DNA of 64,000 nucleotides from Shewanella maritima (GCF_004295345.1 NZ_CP036200.1:1-64000), one strand, 5' to 3'; positions 1-8,362 are shown, counted from the stretch's first letter. A program made the numbers and translations. Notes: generated by a model not told the origin, from the letters alone.

Positions 1-69
1 CGATGCTTTAAAGACCAAATAGATTTAGTTAAGGCTTAGCAGTAAAACAAACCCAATAGGTAGCAAATA

Positions 70-1074
70 ATGATTGAAGCAGACCGTTTAATAGAGCCTC
101 AATTACAAGGGCAAGATGAAACGATTGATCGCGCAATGCGACCAAAACTGCTCGATGAGTATACCGGCCAAGATGAGTCCCGCGCTCAGCTTAAAGTATT
201 TATCGAGGCAGCTAAAAAACGCGGTGAAGCGCTCGATCACATGTTAATTTTTGGTCCTCCAGGTCTGGGTAAAACCACGCTAGCGATGATTGTAGCCAAC
301 GAAATGGGCGTCAACATCAAATCCACATCTGGGCCAGTGCTTGAAAAAGCAGGGGACTTGGCTGCACTTCTTACTAACCTTGAAGAAGGTGATGTTTTAT
401 TTATTGACGAAATTCATCGCCTTAGCCCAGTTGTTGAGGAGATCCTTTATCCTGCAATGGAGGACTACCAACTCGATATCATGATTGGTGAAGGCCCTGC
501 AGCCCGTTCAATAAAATTAGATTTGCCGCCATTTACATTAATTGGCGCAACCACACGAGCAGGTGCATTAACATCACCGCTAAGAGCTCGTTTTGGTATT
601 CCGCTACGATTAGAGTTTTACAATATTAAAGATCTAACCAGTATTGTTAGCCGCTCAGCAAAAGTAATGGAGCTTGAAACCGAAGCCGAAGGCTGCGCCG
701 AAATAGCCAGAAGAAGCCGAGGTACACCGCGTATCGCTAACCGCTTGCTACGCCGCGTAAGAGATTATGCTGAAGTAAAGCATGATGGCATCATTACCAA
801 AGATGTCGCGCAAAAAGCACTAGATATGTTAGATGTTGACGTGCAAGGCTTTGATTATTTGGACCGCAAGTTGTTACTAGCCATTATCGATAAGTTTATG
901 GGTGGCCCAGTAGGCTTGGATAACTTAGCTGCAGCAATCGGTGAAGATAGGGAAACTATTGAAGATGTACTTGAACCCTTTTTAATTCAGCAAGGTTTTG
1001 TACAACGCACTCCCAGGGGACGCATAGCGACCGCAAGAGCTTACGAGCACTTTAACATTATGAAGCCTGAATAG
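70..1074 (+). CDS. ruvB: Holliday junction branch migration ATPase RuvB
   Basis: Motor subunit of the RuvABC complex. Hexameric rings drive branch migration of Holliday junctions during recombinational repair in the cytoplasm. The 334-residue length is normal for the family. Walker A GPPGLGKT lies at residues 62-69, Walker B with FIDEIHR at about 111-117, the sensor-1 stretch GATTRAG at 159-165 and the arginine-finger context LRARFG (R174) after it. A C-terminal winged helix (about 255-330) ends in a family-typical [13 protein letters not shown]. The start ATG follows a weak AGGTAG-like ribosome site. ruvA would be expected just upstream but is outside the window. A strong terminator follows. 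Confidence 0.98.
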   Translation: MIEADRLIEPQLQGQDETIDRAMRPKLLDEYTGQDESRAQLKVFIEAAKKRGEALDHMLIFGPPGLGKTTLAMIVANEMGVNIKSTSGPVLEKAGDLAALLTNLEEGDVLFIDEIHRLSPVVEEILYPAMEDYQLDIMIGEGPAARSIKLDLPPFTLIGATTRAGALTSPLRARFGIPLRLEFYNIKDLTSIVSRSAKVMELETEAEGCAEIARRSRGTPRIANRLLRRVRDYAEVKHDGIITKDVAQKALDMLDVDVQGFDYLDRKLLLAIIDKFMGGPVGLDNLAAAIGEDRETIEDVLEPFLIQQGFVQRTPRGRIATARAYEHFNIMKPE

Positions 1075-1125
1075 ACCGTCGCAACTAAAGGGCTATGAGT
1101 AAGAGCGCATTAAAAGAGAACACGT

Positions 1126-1176
1126 AAAACGGCTCAATAACTTCAGTCTATGATAGGGTTATTGAGCCGTTTTTTA
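1126..1176. terminator. Bidirectional intrinsic terminator between ruvB and terC-like gene
   Basis: A 16-base arm AAAACGGCTCAATAAC (1126-1141) is complementary to 1158-1173 across a 16-base loop. A-tract and T-tract on the two sides allow it to serve both convergent genes. Confidence 0.9.
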
Positions 1177-1190
1177 TTCTGTTCAAAAAA

Positions 1191-1955
1191 TTATTTATCG
1201 TTGGATTCAGTAACCTTTTTAGTCAGTTGAATGTTCGCAACTTTCTTAGCACGCTTCGCTCTCGCTTTAATGTTGAGCAACTCAACAACAAATGAAAATG
1301 CCATCGCAAAGTAAACGTAACCTTTTGGTATATGCACTTCAAAGCCCTCAGCAATCAAGGTAAAGCCGACCAAAATCAAGAATGAAAGTGCCAACATTTT
1401 AATGGTTGGATTGGCATCAACAAACTCTCCAATAGGTTTTGCCGCAATCAACATCACGCCAACCGACGACACAATTGCAATCACCATAATACTGAGGTGA
1501 TCAACCAGTCCAACAGCGGTGATTACAGAGTCTAATGAGAAAATCACGTCCAGTATCGCAATTTGTACCAGTATGGACATAAAACTTGCGGCGCCCGTTG
1601 CCACTTTTGATTCTTCAACCACCTCTAAACTTGCATGTATTTCATGGGTAGATTTTGCCAGTAAAAACAAGCCACCAAGTACTAGGATGATATCGCGCCC
1701 CGATATTTCATTACCAAATATCGTGAATATGGGCTCAACTAATCCCATTACCCAGGCTAGGCTAAACAACAGTGCTAGTCGTGATCCCATGGCTAATGCC
1801 AAGCCAATTTGGCGGGCTCGATTCCTTTGGTGCTCAGGCAATCGCCCAACAAGAATTGATATAAAAATGATGTTGTCTATACCTAACACAATTTCAAGTG
1901 CGACTAATGAAGCTAATGCAACCCAAGCTTCTGGGCTCGCGATCCATTCAAACAT
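1191..1955 (-). CDS. TerC family integral membrane protein (YgdQ-like)
   Basis: Polytopic inner-membrane protein of the TerC/Alx/YgdQ superfamily, 254 residues with about seven hydrophobic segments. The two diagnostic acidic motifs are present: ALEIVLGIDNIIFISIL near residues 20-36 and DVIFSLDSVITAVG near 136-149. These Asp/Glu residues sit in the membrane and are thought to bind metal. Family members are linked to manganese homeostasis or to metallation of exported enzymes, but the substrate here cannot be read from sequence. The tail after residue 225 is basic and cytosolic. It converges with ruvB onto a shared terminator and is the last host gene before the dif locus. Confidence 0.9.
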   Translation of the reverse strand: MFEWIASPEAWVALASLVALEIVLGIDNIIFISILVGRLPEHQRNRARQIGLALAMGSRLALLFSLAWVMGLVEPIFTIFGNEISGRDIILVLGGLFLLAKSTHEIHASLEVVEESKVATGAASFMSILVQIAILDVIFSLDSVITAVGLVDHLSIMVIAIVSSVGVMLIAAKPIGEFVDANPTIKMLALSFLILVGFTLIAEGFEVHIPKGYVYFAMAFSFVVELLNIKARAKRAKKVANIQLTKKVTESNDK

Positions 1956-2565
1956 TGATGTATTCTCGTATCTTTACGTTAAAGGGTAAGTATATAAGCA
2001 GGATAGGGTATATCCTTCTTGTTGATGTGAAATTTTTGACTTCAATGTTAGTAAGCAAGGCATTCACACATAGCAATTGTAATTCATAGTAAAGCTACCT
2101 TGATACAATAACTTAAGCTTTCAGAGTACAAATTTTAATATGCAATCTTTCAACTCCAATTTAAACATTGTCAACGTACTAATTAAAGCTCGAACCGGTT
2201 GTGCATTTTAGTATCAGGTAATTTTTTCGCGTCATAGAAAACATTCAGGAGTTCAGTGTATTTTATGAAGCTAGATATTTGTTTACCAAAGTATTGTATG
2301 ACAGTCGATAGAGAACCATAGGTTAAACACTACAATAACTCGAAGATTCACTTGCTAATTAGTATACGACTTGTTGCTAAATCTCAGGCCTTAATAAAGT
2401 AACTCGACAAAGATAAAGTAGGTTCACAGTAAAATACAGCAACAATACTGGATTAGTTTTTAAATCACCTAGCGATGCACCATGGACCGTAGTGAAAATG
2501 ATACTGATGCATGACGAGGAGCTTGGTGGTGATAGAGTCACTTACCATCATTTACCTAAAACTTA
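1956..2565. other. Intergenic host DNA, no gene seen
   Basis: About 600 bp of AT-rich sequence upstream of the TerC-like gene. Only short open frames with no recognisable product occur. It should hold the promoter of the leftward gene but I cannot assign it. It ends at the dif-derived junction of the prophage. Confidence 0.6.
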
Positions 2566-2593
2566 ATTTAACATAATATACAGACTACGATTA
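2566..2593 (+). other. Left junction of icosahedral prophage (dif-derived)
   Basis: XerD arm ATTTAACATAA (2566-2576) and centre TATACA (2577-2582) are identical to those of the full dif at 14483-14499. The following 11 bases (GACTACGATTA) match the XerC arm poorly. This is the expected pattern when a phage attP with only a XerD-type half recombines into chromosomal dif. The left arm would be host-derived and the right arm phage-derived. Confidence 0.8.
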
Positions 2594-2607
2594 AAAAAGA
2601 GGGGAGG

Positions 2608-2877
2608 TTAGGCCAAAAGTGACTCGTAAGCCTTTGATATTTCGGGGTCTTTAGCTCTTACAGCCATTGTCGCAAAATGAGACTTTACTTTATCCTCGCC
2701 AGCTAAACTAGCAATTCTAAATAACACCTCATCGGATGGAAATTTGTTGGTTTCTCTCCATCTAACAAACTCACCTAGGGAAACTGGTGTAATACCAATT
2801 TTAGGCGCAGCCTGACGGATGCTGCCGCGCTCTGATGCACGGGCGATAGCGCGAGATAAAAGCTCGTCATAAGTCAT
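2608..2877 (-). CDS. Phage repressor-like DNA-binding protein
   Basis: Small protein of 89 residues from the ATG at 2877. A longer reading starts with GTG at 2904, close to the predicted transcription start. It contains a helix-turn-helix-like stretch (SIRQAAPKIGITPVSLGEFVRWRE) typical of Cro/CI or YdaS-like regulators. It is transcribed away from the early genes, and its own promoter overlaps a 15-bp palindrome at 2923-2937, so autoregulation and control of the rightward early region are likely. Specific family not certain. Confidence 0.7.
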   Translation of the reverse strand: MTYDELLSRAIARASERGSIRQAAPKIGITPVSLGEFVRWRETNKFPSDEVLFRIASLAGEDKVKSHFATMAVRAKDPEISKAYESLLA

Positions 2878-2910
2878 AGATAAAAACCCACGTTTTGTAG
2901 TCACAGGCTC

Positions 2911-2939
2911 ATATTAGCACCAGTCTCAAAATGAGACAA
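2911..2939 (-). promoter_or_regulatory. Repressor promoter with overlapping operator
   Basis: On the minus strand, TTGTCT (2934-2939) and TAATAT (2911-2916) are separated by 17 bp. The palindrome GTCTCAAAATGAGAC at 2923-2937 covers the -35 box and spacer. A related half (AAAATGAGAC) recurs at about 2675 inside the repressor gene. Confidence 0.65.
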
Positions 2940-3059
2940 ACTTGACTAATAATTAATCGATAGCGAAAGCCGACTAGCTTTCATGAAAGCCATTTAGCAT
3001 GTATGTTCTTTATCGCTAACGCTTTGTAGTCACGTACAACAGCTAGCAAAAATAAGGTT

Positions 3060-3108
3060 GTTCCCGGTGATTGGGGAGTGCACATCCCCCAAGTCACTAA
3101 ACGGGACA
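3060..3108 (+). promoter_or_regulatory. Structured leader upstream of the early genes
   Basis: Nested inverted repeats: an inner stem TTGGGG (3071-3076) with CCCCAA (3087-3092), extended by GTGA/TCAC, and an outer stem of CCCG with CGGG. It lies just upstream of the first early gene. It could be an attenuator, an antisense RNA target or an operator. No T-tract follows, so a simple terminator is less likely. Confidence 0.45.
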
Positions 3109-3128
3109 AACATTAAAGGGACATACTT

Positions 3129-3368
3129 ATGATGCTAATCACTACACCTAATCACGTTGAGCACCTTGGCCGCAAAGCCATGGGCAAGATTTCTAGCAAA
3201 GTCACTAAGCCTTTCTATAAGCAAAAAGCTAACGTCTATATTGAAATGGGACACTGGCACTTAGAGCGCGGTGAAGTCGATACAGCACAGCGCTGCTTTG
3301 AAGTCGCTAACACGTACCACCGCCTGATTGTGCAGCACGTTCAATCTGACGCCGTTCTTGAAGCATAG
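3129..3368 (+). CDS. Early prophage protein, unknown function
   Basis: A 79-residue soluble protein, rich in Lys and His, with no recognised domain. The segment from about residue 33 (KQKANVYIEMGHWHLERGEVDTA) looks like a TPR-type helical hairpin. A ribosome site AAAGGGAC precedes the ATG. The next gene starts 3 bases after its stop, so the two are probably co-expressed. A role in replication control is only suggested by position. Confidence 0.7.
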   Translation: MMLITTPNHVEHLGRKAMGKISSKVTKPFYKQKANVYIEMGHWHLERGEVDTAQRCFEVANTYHRLIVQHVQSDAVLEA

Positions 3369-3371
3369 TCA

Positions 3372-3962
3372 ATGATTGCCAAGACGCCCACTAAGACGAG
3401 AGCACAGCGCCCATTTGCGGCGCTACATCGCGATCGTTGGAGTGGGTATCTCAAAACCCCAAGCGGCCAGGTGTCACTATTAACACCGTGCGGCCGTGCT
3501 ACCCAAAGACGTTTTCTCAAGGATATTGCGACAGTCATGGACTGTTTAGTTAGCAATATGTGCCTGAGAACGCGCAAAATAGGGGTTGTCGCTCGTAATG
3601 GGTTCTTTCTCTACACCTGGGAAAAGATAGCGCTAACGTGTAACTTGCCGCTTTGGAGGGTGAAACAGTGCGCAGCGCGCGCCATGGAGAACGGCTGGAT
3701 AGAGTCAACGCAGCCAAGAGGCTTAACCATGCACAAGGGCAAGCCTGCTTATGTGTGCCTAGCTTCAATCAAGCGGATCACAATCAAGTACATCAAACTG
3801 ACAGGGTTAAAAGAGGCGTTCGCGGCCGCGCATGCTGCTGCTAAAAAGTCCATCGTTAACAAGTCAAAGCTCTACAACAAGCCTATTAAAACCCTGCTAA
3901 CACCCATCACACTACTGGCTAAATTCAAGCGCGATAAAGACGTTCTAGCGCCCCCAAACTGA
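3372..3962 (+). CDS. Putative replication initiator (winged-helix type)
   Basis: A 196-residue basic protein. The central part (about 75-125) reads like a winged-helix domain: a recognition-helix-like stretch (LPLWRVKQCAARAMENGWI) followed by a wing-like PRGLTMHKGKPAYVCL. It lacks the HUH and catalytic Tyr motifs expected of a rolling-circle enzyme such as PM2 P12. It sits directly upstream of a cluster of ACCGAA-type repeats and a perfect DnaA box, as in iteron plasmids. I infer theta-type initiation. The assignment rests on context and fold impression, not on a family match. Confidence 0.55.
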   Translation: MIAKTPTKTRAQRPFAALHRDRWSGYLKTPSGQVSLLTPCGRATQRRFLKDIATVMDCLVSNMCLRTRKIGVVARNGFFLYTWEKIALTCNLPLWRVKQCAARAMENGWIESTQPRGLTMHKGKPAYVCLASIKRITIKYIKLTGLKEAFAAAHAAAKKSIVNKSKLYNKPIKTLLTPITLLAKFKRDKDVLAPPN

Positions 3963-4140
3963 CCGAACTTAACCAAATAGGCCGCTTAACTGCGGTTTTC
4001 TTGGATCCATTACACCCAAATTTGACCAAAAATCACCCAATTTAGACCGAGTTGGATCCAACTGCAGACCGTTTACACCCGAATTGGTTCGGTAACAATT
4101 GACCGAATTTTATACCGACTGTGGATAAGTGTGTGAGTAA
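3960..4140. repeat. Candidate replication origin: iteron-like repeats and DnaA box
   Basis: Repeated units of the type (G)ACCGAA or ACCCGAATT occur at 3961, about 4045, about 4077, 4101 and about 4113, with related TTTGACC/ACCCAA units between them. A perfect DnaA box (TGTGGATAA, 4130-4138) closes the cluster. Repeats plus a DnaA box beside a putative Rep gene are the usual layout of an iteron origin. Confidence 0.6.
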
Positions 4141-4239
4141 CCTGTGATGTGAGCGTAAAACTACTCCGTGTATAAATACCGAACATTTAAACAGCATAGT
4201 TCCTACTGTCTTTATATAAATATAAAGAGAGAGAGATTT

Positions 4240-4430
4240 ATTAATGCTTTACCCTGCGCAAGCTTGGGATAAAGCATTAATGGAGAATGCCTGACCACTT
4301 CCTAGCTGCGCTAGGGGTCAGTCGCCTATCGGATACGGGAGGATGGTTTTGCCTACGGCCGTTTGTCGTTATTGGTACTGCAGGGGCGTTACCCTGCGGG
4401 GCTTGTCGCTGCGCGACTGTCTAACAGGAA
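4240..4430. other. Hairpin-rich non-coding segment of the prophage
   Basis: Consecutive inverted repeats: TTAATGCTTTA pairs with TAAAGCATTAA (about 4241-4282); CTGACC...CCTAG pairs with CTAGG...GGTCAG (about 4291-4321); CAGGG pairs with CCCTG (about 4380-4396). The segment also carries a 21-bp block (4343-4363) found again in the inovirus origin region. It may be a primer, single-strand initiation or RNA element. No convincing gene lies between 3963 and 4569. Confidence 0.5.
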
Positions 4431-4569
4431 AGATAAGCCAAATCGAAAACTCATCGCTAAGCTCATCCATTTCATCGATAAGCTCATCCTAATTGCACAT
4501 TTAAGCTGCAGTGGTACTATTGAACATGGAACAACCTCGTAACAATTAACCAATTGCGAGGTAATCAAC

Positions 4570-4878
4570 GTGACAGCTACAACCCAAACCACACCCGAAC
4601 CAGGTACCCAAACGAGTACCGAAACTAACCTAACCTTGATGGCTAAGTACCAAAAGCTATTAACGGGTTTTCAGAAGTTAGACGAAATACCGACTTACCG
4701 CCCCGATTTAAAAGCCGCTGAAGCAGGCAAGCTAACCCAAGAGGCCATTACGCTAACGGGTGAGCTCGTTAAGCTCGTTGACGCACAAGAGCAACGCTTA
4801 AACCATATTGACCAGGTAGCGGATAAGCTATTCGCCTGGTTAGACGGTCAAGAGGGCTGGGAACATGAAGAAGCCTAA
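4570..4878 (+). CDS. Prophage protein of unknown function
   Basis: A 102-residue protein starting at GTG with a GAGGT ribosome site seven to eight bases upstream. The N-terminus is Thr-rich (TATTQTTPEPGTQTSTET) and the rest is a predicted two-helix coil without Cys or membrane segments. It overlaps the next gene by 14 bp, which indicates coupled translation. First gene of what looks like the structural operon. Confidence 0.7.
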   Translation: MTATTQTTPEPGTQTSTETNLTLMAKYQKLLTGFQKLDEIPTYRPDLKAAEAGKLTQEAITLTGELVKLVDAQEQRLNHIDQVADKLFAWLDGQEGWEHEEA

Positions 4879-5281
4879 TCCGACCGTAGTCGGCAAGATG
4901 CGCTGTGAGTGTGGCGAGGTGATGGAAGTTCGCCAGCGCAGCAACGGCCGCAAGTTGTTATATACCTATTGTCCGGCGTGTAAAGTTGACCAACGTAGCA
5001 GCCAGCACGTGCAAGATTACTGGCGCGATAACATGGTTGCACCTGATACGCCTGACGATGTAATAGCAAAGCTGGCTATTTCAGCCCCCGAACCCACCCA
5101 AGAAACCAAACCTGACCAAGTTCCGGCCGTTATCGATGATGACGAGTTAGAGGAATGGTCACCTGCAGAGATGGAACAAACCGAAATCGAACCCGAACAA
5201 GGTAGCGGTTTGTTGCTGCCTGTTGGCTTATTCTTTGGCGCTATCGTGGCGCTAATTGGTTTTAACGCTGCTTTTAGGTAA
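4865..5281 (+). CDS. Zinc-ribbon protein with C-terminal membrane anchor
   Basis: 138 residues. An N-terminal zinc-ribbon candidate uses C14, C16, C36 and C39 (CEC near the start, CPAC later). An acidic middle region is rich in Pro and Glu, and one hydrophobic helix lies at about 113-135 (LLLPVGLFFGAIVALIGF). Tail-anchored proteins of this size are common in the internal membrane of corticovirus-like virions. Function unknown; a packaging or membrane role is inferred from position before the ATPase gene. Confidence 0.7.
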   Translation: MKKPNPTVVGKMRCECGEVMEVRQRSNGRKLLYTYCPACKVDQRSSQHVQDYWRDNMVAPDTPDDVIAKLAISAPEPTQETKPDQVPAVIDDDELEEWSPAEMEQTEIEPEQGSGLLLPVGLFFGAIVALIGFNAAFR

Positions 5282-5286
5282 TCACT

Positions 5287-5838
5287 ATGGAACAAGACAA
5301 CCAAACAACAACCGAAATAACCGAGTTAGAACAGGTTAGCGAGCAACAAGAAGCGCTGCAGGTACCCGAGTCTAACGACGCGTTGAATGAGTTTATCGCC
5401 CAGTCAGGTGAGCAAGACGATCAAGCAAGTGCGCCCACGGCCAAGGCCGAAGTCGAAAAGATGACGGTAACGGCTGCAAAGTCACTTATTAGTAATGGTC
5501 TTAGCGGCGTTCTTGGCTTTGCGTCCCATGTGGCTCAGGCTGATTTATCGCTAACAGGTGCCGAAATTGACGACTTTGCCAAAGACTTTGCACCCGCGGT
5601 GGTCAAGTATGCTAACTCAGTCGGTGAAATGCCGCCCTGGTTAGCTGGATTGATGAAGTACCGTGTTGAGTTAATCGCGGCTAAGGGTGTGATCATGTTG
5701 GGTGTGTCGCTGTACTTTAAGTATCGCGCATTCAAAGAGCAAGCGGAGCTGCAGCGCCAAGCGCAAGAGCTACAACGTGAAGCCCAATTGAAGCAAATGC
5801 AACAAGCCGCGCAGCAACCTATGCAAGAGGCCGCTTAA
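5287..5838 (+). CDS. Prophage membrane-associated protein, unknown
   Basis: 183 residues. An acidic, Gln-rich N-terminal third is followed by a predominantly helical region with one likely membrane helix (about 130-150, VELIAAKGVIMLGVSLYFKY). A long Gln/Glu/Ala coiled-coil tail (about 153-183) ends the protein. It starts 5 bp after the preceding gene and ends 1 bp before the next, so it is part of the same operon. Probably a virion membrane component by analogy; no family recognised. Confidence 0.65.
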   Translation: MEQDNQTTTEITELEQVSEQQEALQVPESNDALNEFIAQSGEQDDQASAPTAKAEVEKMTVTAAKSLISNGLSGVLGFASHVAQADLSLTGAEIDDFAKDFAPAVVKYANSVGEMPPWLAGLMKYRVELIAAKGVIMLGVSLYFKYRAFKEQAELQRQAQELQREAQLKQMQQAAQQPMQEAA

Positions 5839-5839
5839 C

Positions 5840-6058
5840 ATGAACCTTAAACGAGATATGTTATTTGAAGCATTATCGGGTTATGTAGCAGGCGTTACCT
5901 TGATTGGTGCTGATAACTTTAGCGTGACGTTTTCCAATGGTGCAGCCCGGGTAGAGATAGATGGCGAAACCCGTCTTTACTCACCGGAGGCACTAGGCGA
6001 AATTCAAAAAGAAGTCATGCAGGCACAGCCAGGAGGGGTTAAATTTGGCTATCAATAA
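5840..6058 (+). CDS. Small prophage protein, unknown
   Basis: 72 residues, no membrane helix, mixed beta-rich composition. It overlaps the start of the packaging ATPase gene by 14 bp. The strong ribosome site for the ATPase lies inside its last codons, so the two are translationally coupled. No function recognised. Confidence 0.65.
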   Translation: MNLKRDMLFEALSGYVAGVTLIGADNFSVTFSNGAARVEIDGETRLYSPEALGEIQKEVMQAQPGGVKFGYQ

Positions 6059-6737
6059 AGATAACCGCCTAAAAGCACTGCATTGCTGCTATACGGCGGG
6101 GACAGGTGGCGGTAAGTCGGTTGCTGTGCAATATGGCGGCATGATGCCTAAAAGCCCTTGTTTGGCGATTTTCGACCCGTACGAGGACTATTTGTATATC
6201 ACGGGTAGTGACACAGATATAGGCTTTGCAGGTAAGCGCACGTATACCTACCGAACCAGGCAGGCATTTGCTAAAGCGTTTATGAATGCCTGGAGTTCAA
6301 AAAAACCGTTTCGGATCTGTTACACGCCAGCTAACCCAAGCCGCGAAGAAATGCTTTGGTTTAGTTTGCTGATGTGGCACGCATCAGACGGCCAACGCCG
6401 CTTAGATATGGTCGTTGAAGAAGTGGCTAAATGGTGTAACACCACAGCCAAAGAGCAAAGCGCGTACGGTGAGTGCTTAACAGGTGGCCGTAAGTATGGC
6501 TTGGTGGTTCACTCAGTGTTTCAACGTAGCACCGAGGTACCCAAAACAACCATTTCACAGTCACCATTTAAAATCATTGGTATGCAGGAAACCGAAGACG
6601 ATGCTAAACGCATGGCTAAGGAATGCCGCTTAACTATCGATGATATGGCAGAGCTAACCCCACTTAACTACATCAAAAAGCATCCAGGCTTAACGGGGCA
6701 AGTCGAGCGAATATCGCTTGAACATGTATTCGATTAG
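6045..6737 (+). CDS. Genome packaging ATPase (PM2 P9 / PRD1 P9-like)
   Basis: FtsK/HerA-superfamily ATPase thought to translocate DNA into preformed membrane-containing capsids. 230 residues with Walker A AGTGGGKS at 18-25. A Walker B-like strand is RRLDMVVEEV (118-127), with the acidic pair at 125-126. A sensor-type polar motif region lies in QRSTEVPKTTISQS. The start is a TTG at 6045 preceded by a near-perfect ribosome site AGGAGG at 6031-6036, 8 bp away. Adjacency to the capsid gene is the hallmark arrangement of double-jelly-roll phages. Confidence 0.85.
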   Translation: MAINKDNRLKALHCCYTAGTGGGKSVAVQYGGMMPKSPCLAIFDPYEDYLYITGSDTDIGFAGKRTYTYRTRQAFAKAFMNAWSSKKPFRICYTPANPSREEMLWFSLLMWHASDGQRRLDMVVEEVAKWCNTTAKEQSAYGECLTGGRKYGLVVHSVFQRSTEVPKTTISQSPFKIIGMQETEDDAKRMAKECRLTIDDMAELTPLNYIKKHPGLTGQVERISLEHVFD

Positions 6738-6756
6738 CCCAGGAACGCGACCTCAA

Positions 6757-6784
6757 GAGCCAGCTTAAGTGCTGGCTTTTTATT
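6757..6784 (+). terminator. Intrinsic terminator after the ATPase gene
   Basis: AGCCAGC (6758-6764) pairs with GCTGGCT (6771-6777) over a 6-base loop, followed by a T-tract. Confidence 0.85.
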
Positions 6785-6785
6785 G

Positions 6786-6872
6786 TCCGGTCACCAAATA
6801 ACCACCGAAATTAACCGAATTTATAACCAAGTTGACCGAATTTAGCTTGTTTTATAACCGAATTGTTTTCTA
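6786..6872. repeat. Second cluster of ACCGAATT-type repeats
   Basis: At least four units of the form ACCGAA(A/T)T, some followed by TATAACC, recur between 6797 and 6866, between the ATPase terminator and the capsid operon. They match the units at the candidate origin (3960-4128). They could be Rep-binding sites coupling replication with late expression, or a secondary origin. Confidence 0.55.
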
Positions 6873-6923
6873 AGTTCGGGATTCCACGTTGTGAAACGCA
6901 ACTTTCCCTTAGAGGACTTTGAA

Positions 6924-7025
6924 ATGAAAACCTATTTACCAATTTTGTTAATTTCGGCTGCTGTCGCAGGTGGTCTAATTTGGGCGTCTAACAACGTCCG
7001 TTCAGTTAAAAAAGCAATCGGCTAA
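6924..7025 (+). CDS. 33-residue single-span membrane protein
   Basis: Small frame with one hydrophobic helix (about residues 4-21) and a basic C-terminus. An AGAGGAC ribosome site sits before its ATG. It immediately precedes the capsid gene and resembles the very small membrane proteins of PM2-like virions. Supported by position, ribosome site and composition only. Confidence 0.6.
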   Translation: MKTYLPILLISAAVAGGLIWASNNVRSVKKAIG

Positions 7026-7039
7026 GGGAGGGGTTAACG

Positions 7040-7879
7040 ATGTCACGTAATCATATCAACATTAACACTATCTCTGCTGTTGTGGCGGGTGCGCTTTGTA
7101 CTATCACTTTGCCTGTTGGTGCCACTTACGATCAGTTAAGTATCGAAACTAATATCCCGTTGGCCAAGATGAAAAACATCCGCGTTAACGTCAACAATGA
7201 TGTGGTTGAAGAATACAAAGACGGCACTGTGCTGGCTGCAGTCAACAAGTATTACAAGCGCGAAGTAGTCGACGGCATTGTCGATCTACACTTCAAGAAG
7301 ACAGAAATGAAAACGCTATCTGAAAAGCGTCAGTTCTGCCTTGGTACCAAGAACATGCAGCCTCAAACGGCTGAGCAAGTACCGTTCATGCCTGCCATTA
7401 CCTCTGTAACCGTTACATTCGAAATTGATGCAAGTGTTGCTGCGCCAACCGTGGCCGTTACTGCACTGCAGTCTGATGCTGTGCCGTTTGGTAACTTCAT
7501 CAAAGTAAAACGCTTACCGGTTACCCTAAGTGCCGGCACTAACGAAATTGACAACATTCCTAAAGGCTATGACGCGCACATTAAGAACGTGTTCTTAGTG
7601 ACTGACGCAACAGTCGATAAAGTGACGGTGATCCGCAATTCCACCGAAGAAAAGAACGTTAAGCAGTCCATTGCTGAAAAGGTTCAACGTGAGAATGGCC
7701 GTGCACCTCAAGCGGGTTATTACGCAGTTGATTTCTGCGGTGAAGGTGACATTAAGCAAGCACTGCAGCTTAAAGACGTTCGCGATCTGCGTTTCCGTGT
7801 TGAGTGTGATGCGGGTACAGCTGCAGCAACTTACGGCGAGCTTGTCATTGAGTATGTAGACACGCTTAAAGGTGTATAG
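7040..7879 (+). CDS. Major capsid protein, P2-like double jelly-roll
   Basis: 279 residues, close to the size of PM2 P2 (269). Beta-rich throughout, without a signal peptide or membrane helix. The N-terminal portion (ININTISAVVAGALCTITLP) and the second half (about residues 130-275) fit two tandem jelly-rolls. It has a strong ribosome site (GGGAGG) and follows the packaging ATPase region, as expected for this virus group. Family assignment is from size, order and general sequence character. A structure prediction would settle it. Confidence 0.8.
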   Translation: MSRNHININTISAVVAGALCTITLPVGATYDQLSIETNIPLAKMKNIRVNVNNDVVEEYKDGTVLAAVNKYYKREVVDGIVDLHFKKTEMKTLSEKRQFCLGTKNMQPQTAEQVPFMPAITSVTVTFEIDASVAAPTVAVTALQSDAVPFGNFIKVKRLPVTLSAGTNEIDNIPKGYDAHIKNVFLVTDATVDKVTVIRNSTEEKNVKQSIAEKVQRENGRAPQAGYYAVDFCGEGDIKQALQLKDVRDLRFRVECDAGTAAATYGELVIEYVDTLKGV

Positions 7880-7888
7880 GGGGTTGCT

Positions 7889-8263
7889 ATGTTACCACTT
7901 CAAAAAGCAGGTAATTTCCCTGTACAAACCATTCAGCCAGTTATGCCAACCATGAGCGCAGCTAGCACCAATAACACGCCAGCTTGGTTAAGTGGTATTG
8001 GTGACAGTTTATCGATGGGTATTGACCTATGGCGACAAACTGAGCAAGTCCTAGCGATTAAGGACGCAACAGGCCAGGCACGTAACGAGCTAGACAATAC
8101 GGTGCAAGTAGAGTCGCCTCAAGTGGTTGAAACTGTCGTGCAGCCAGCGAACCCAGCGCAAAAACAATTTGAGCTTGGTGTTGCAGGCTTAAAAGTTGGC
8201 GCGGGTACCTTATTGCTGGTGTTTGGTGGTATCGGCTTCCTTTGGTGGTTATCTCGCAAGTAA
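7889..8263 (+). CDS. Virion membrane protein candidate
   Basis: 124 residues with a long polar, Thr/Asn/Gln-rich N-terminal region and a single C-terminal membrane helix (about 100-120, VGAGTLLLVFGGIGFLWWL) ending in SRK. Tail-anchored topology. Immediately downstream of the capsid gene in the same operon, so an internal-membrane or minor capsid role is inferred. Confidence 0.65.
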   Translation: MLPLQKAGNFPVQTIQPVMPTMSAASTNNTPAWLSGIGDSLSMGIDLWRQTEQVLAIKDATGQARNELDNTVQVESPQVVETVVQPANPAQKQFELGVAGLKVGAGTLLLVFGGIGFLWWLSRK

Positions 8264-8278
8264 CTAAGGCGGTGATTG

Positions 8279-8362
8279 ATGCAACATTTTTTCACATCAA
8301 TTGCCGCTGCAGTTATTGCAGGGCTAATTGTCTCACAACTAACCAAGGGTAAATCAGCATGA
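8279..8362 (+). CDS. 27-residue membrane peptide
   Basis: ATG at 8279 with an AAGGCGGTG ribosome site upstream. One hydrophobic helix (SIAAAVIAGLIV). Its stop codon overlaps the next start (ATGA). The tight coupling and RBS support a real gene; function unknown. Confidence 0.55.
   Translation: MQHFFTSIAAAVIAGLIVSQLTKGKSA

Noticed and set aside
2938..3128. Rightward sigma-70 promoter at TTGACT (2942)
   Set aside because: A plausible -35 box, but no matching -10 at 16-18 bp; not annotated.
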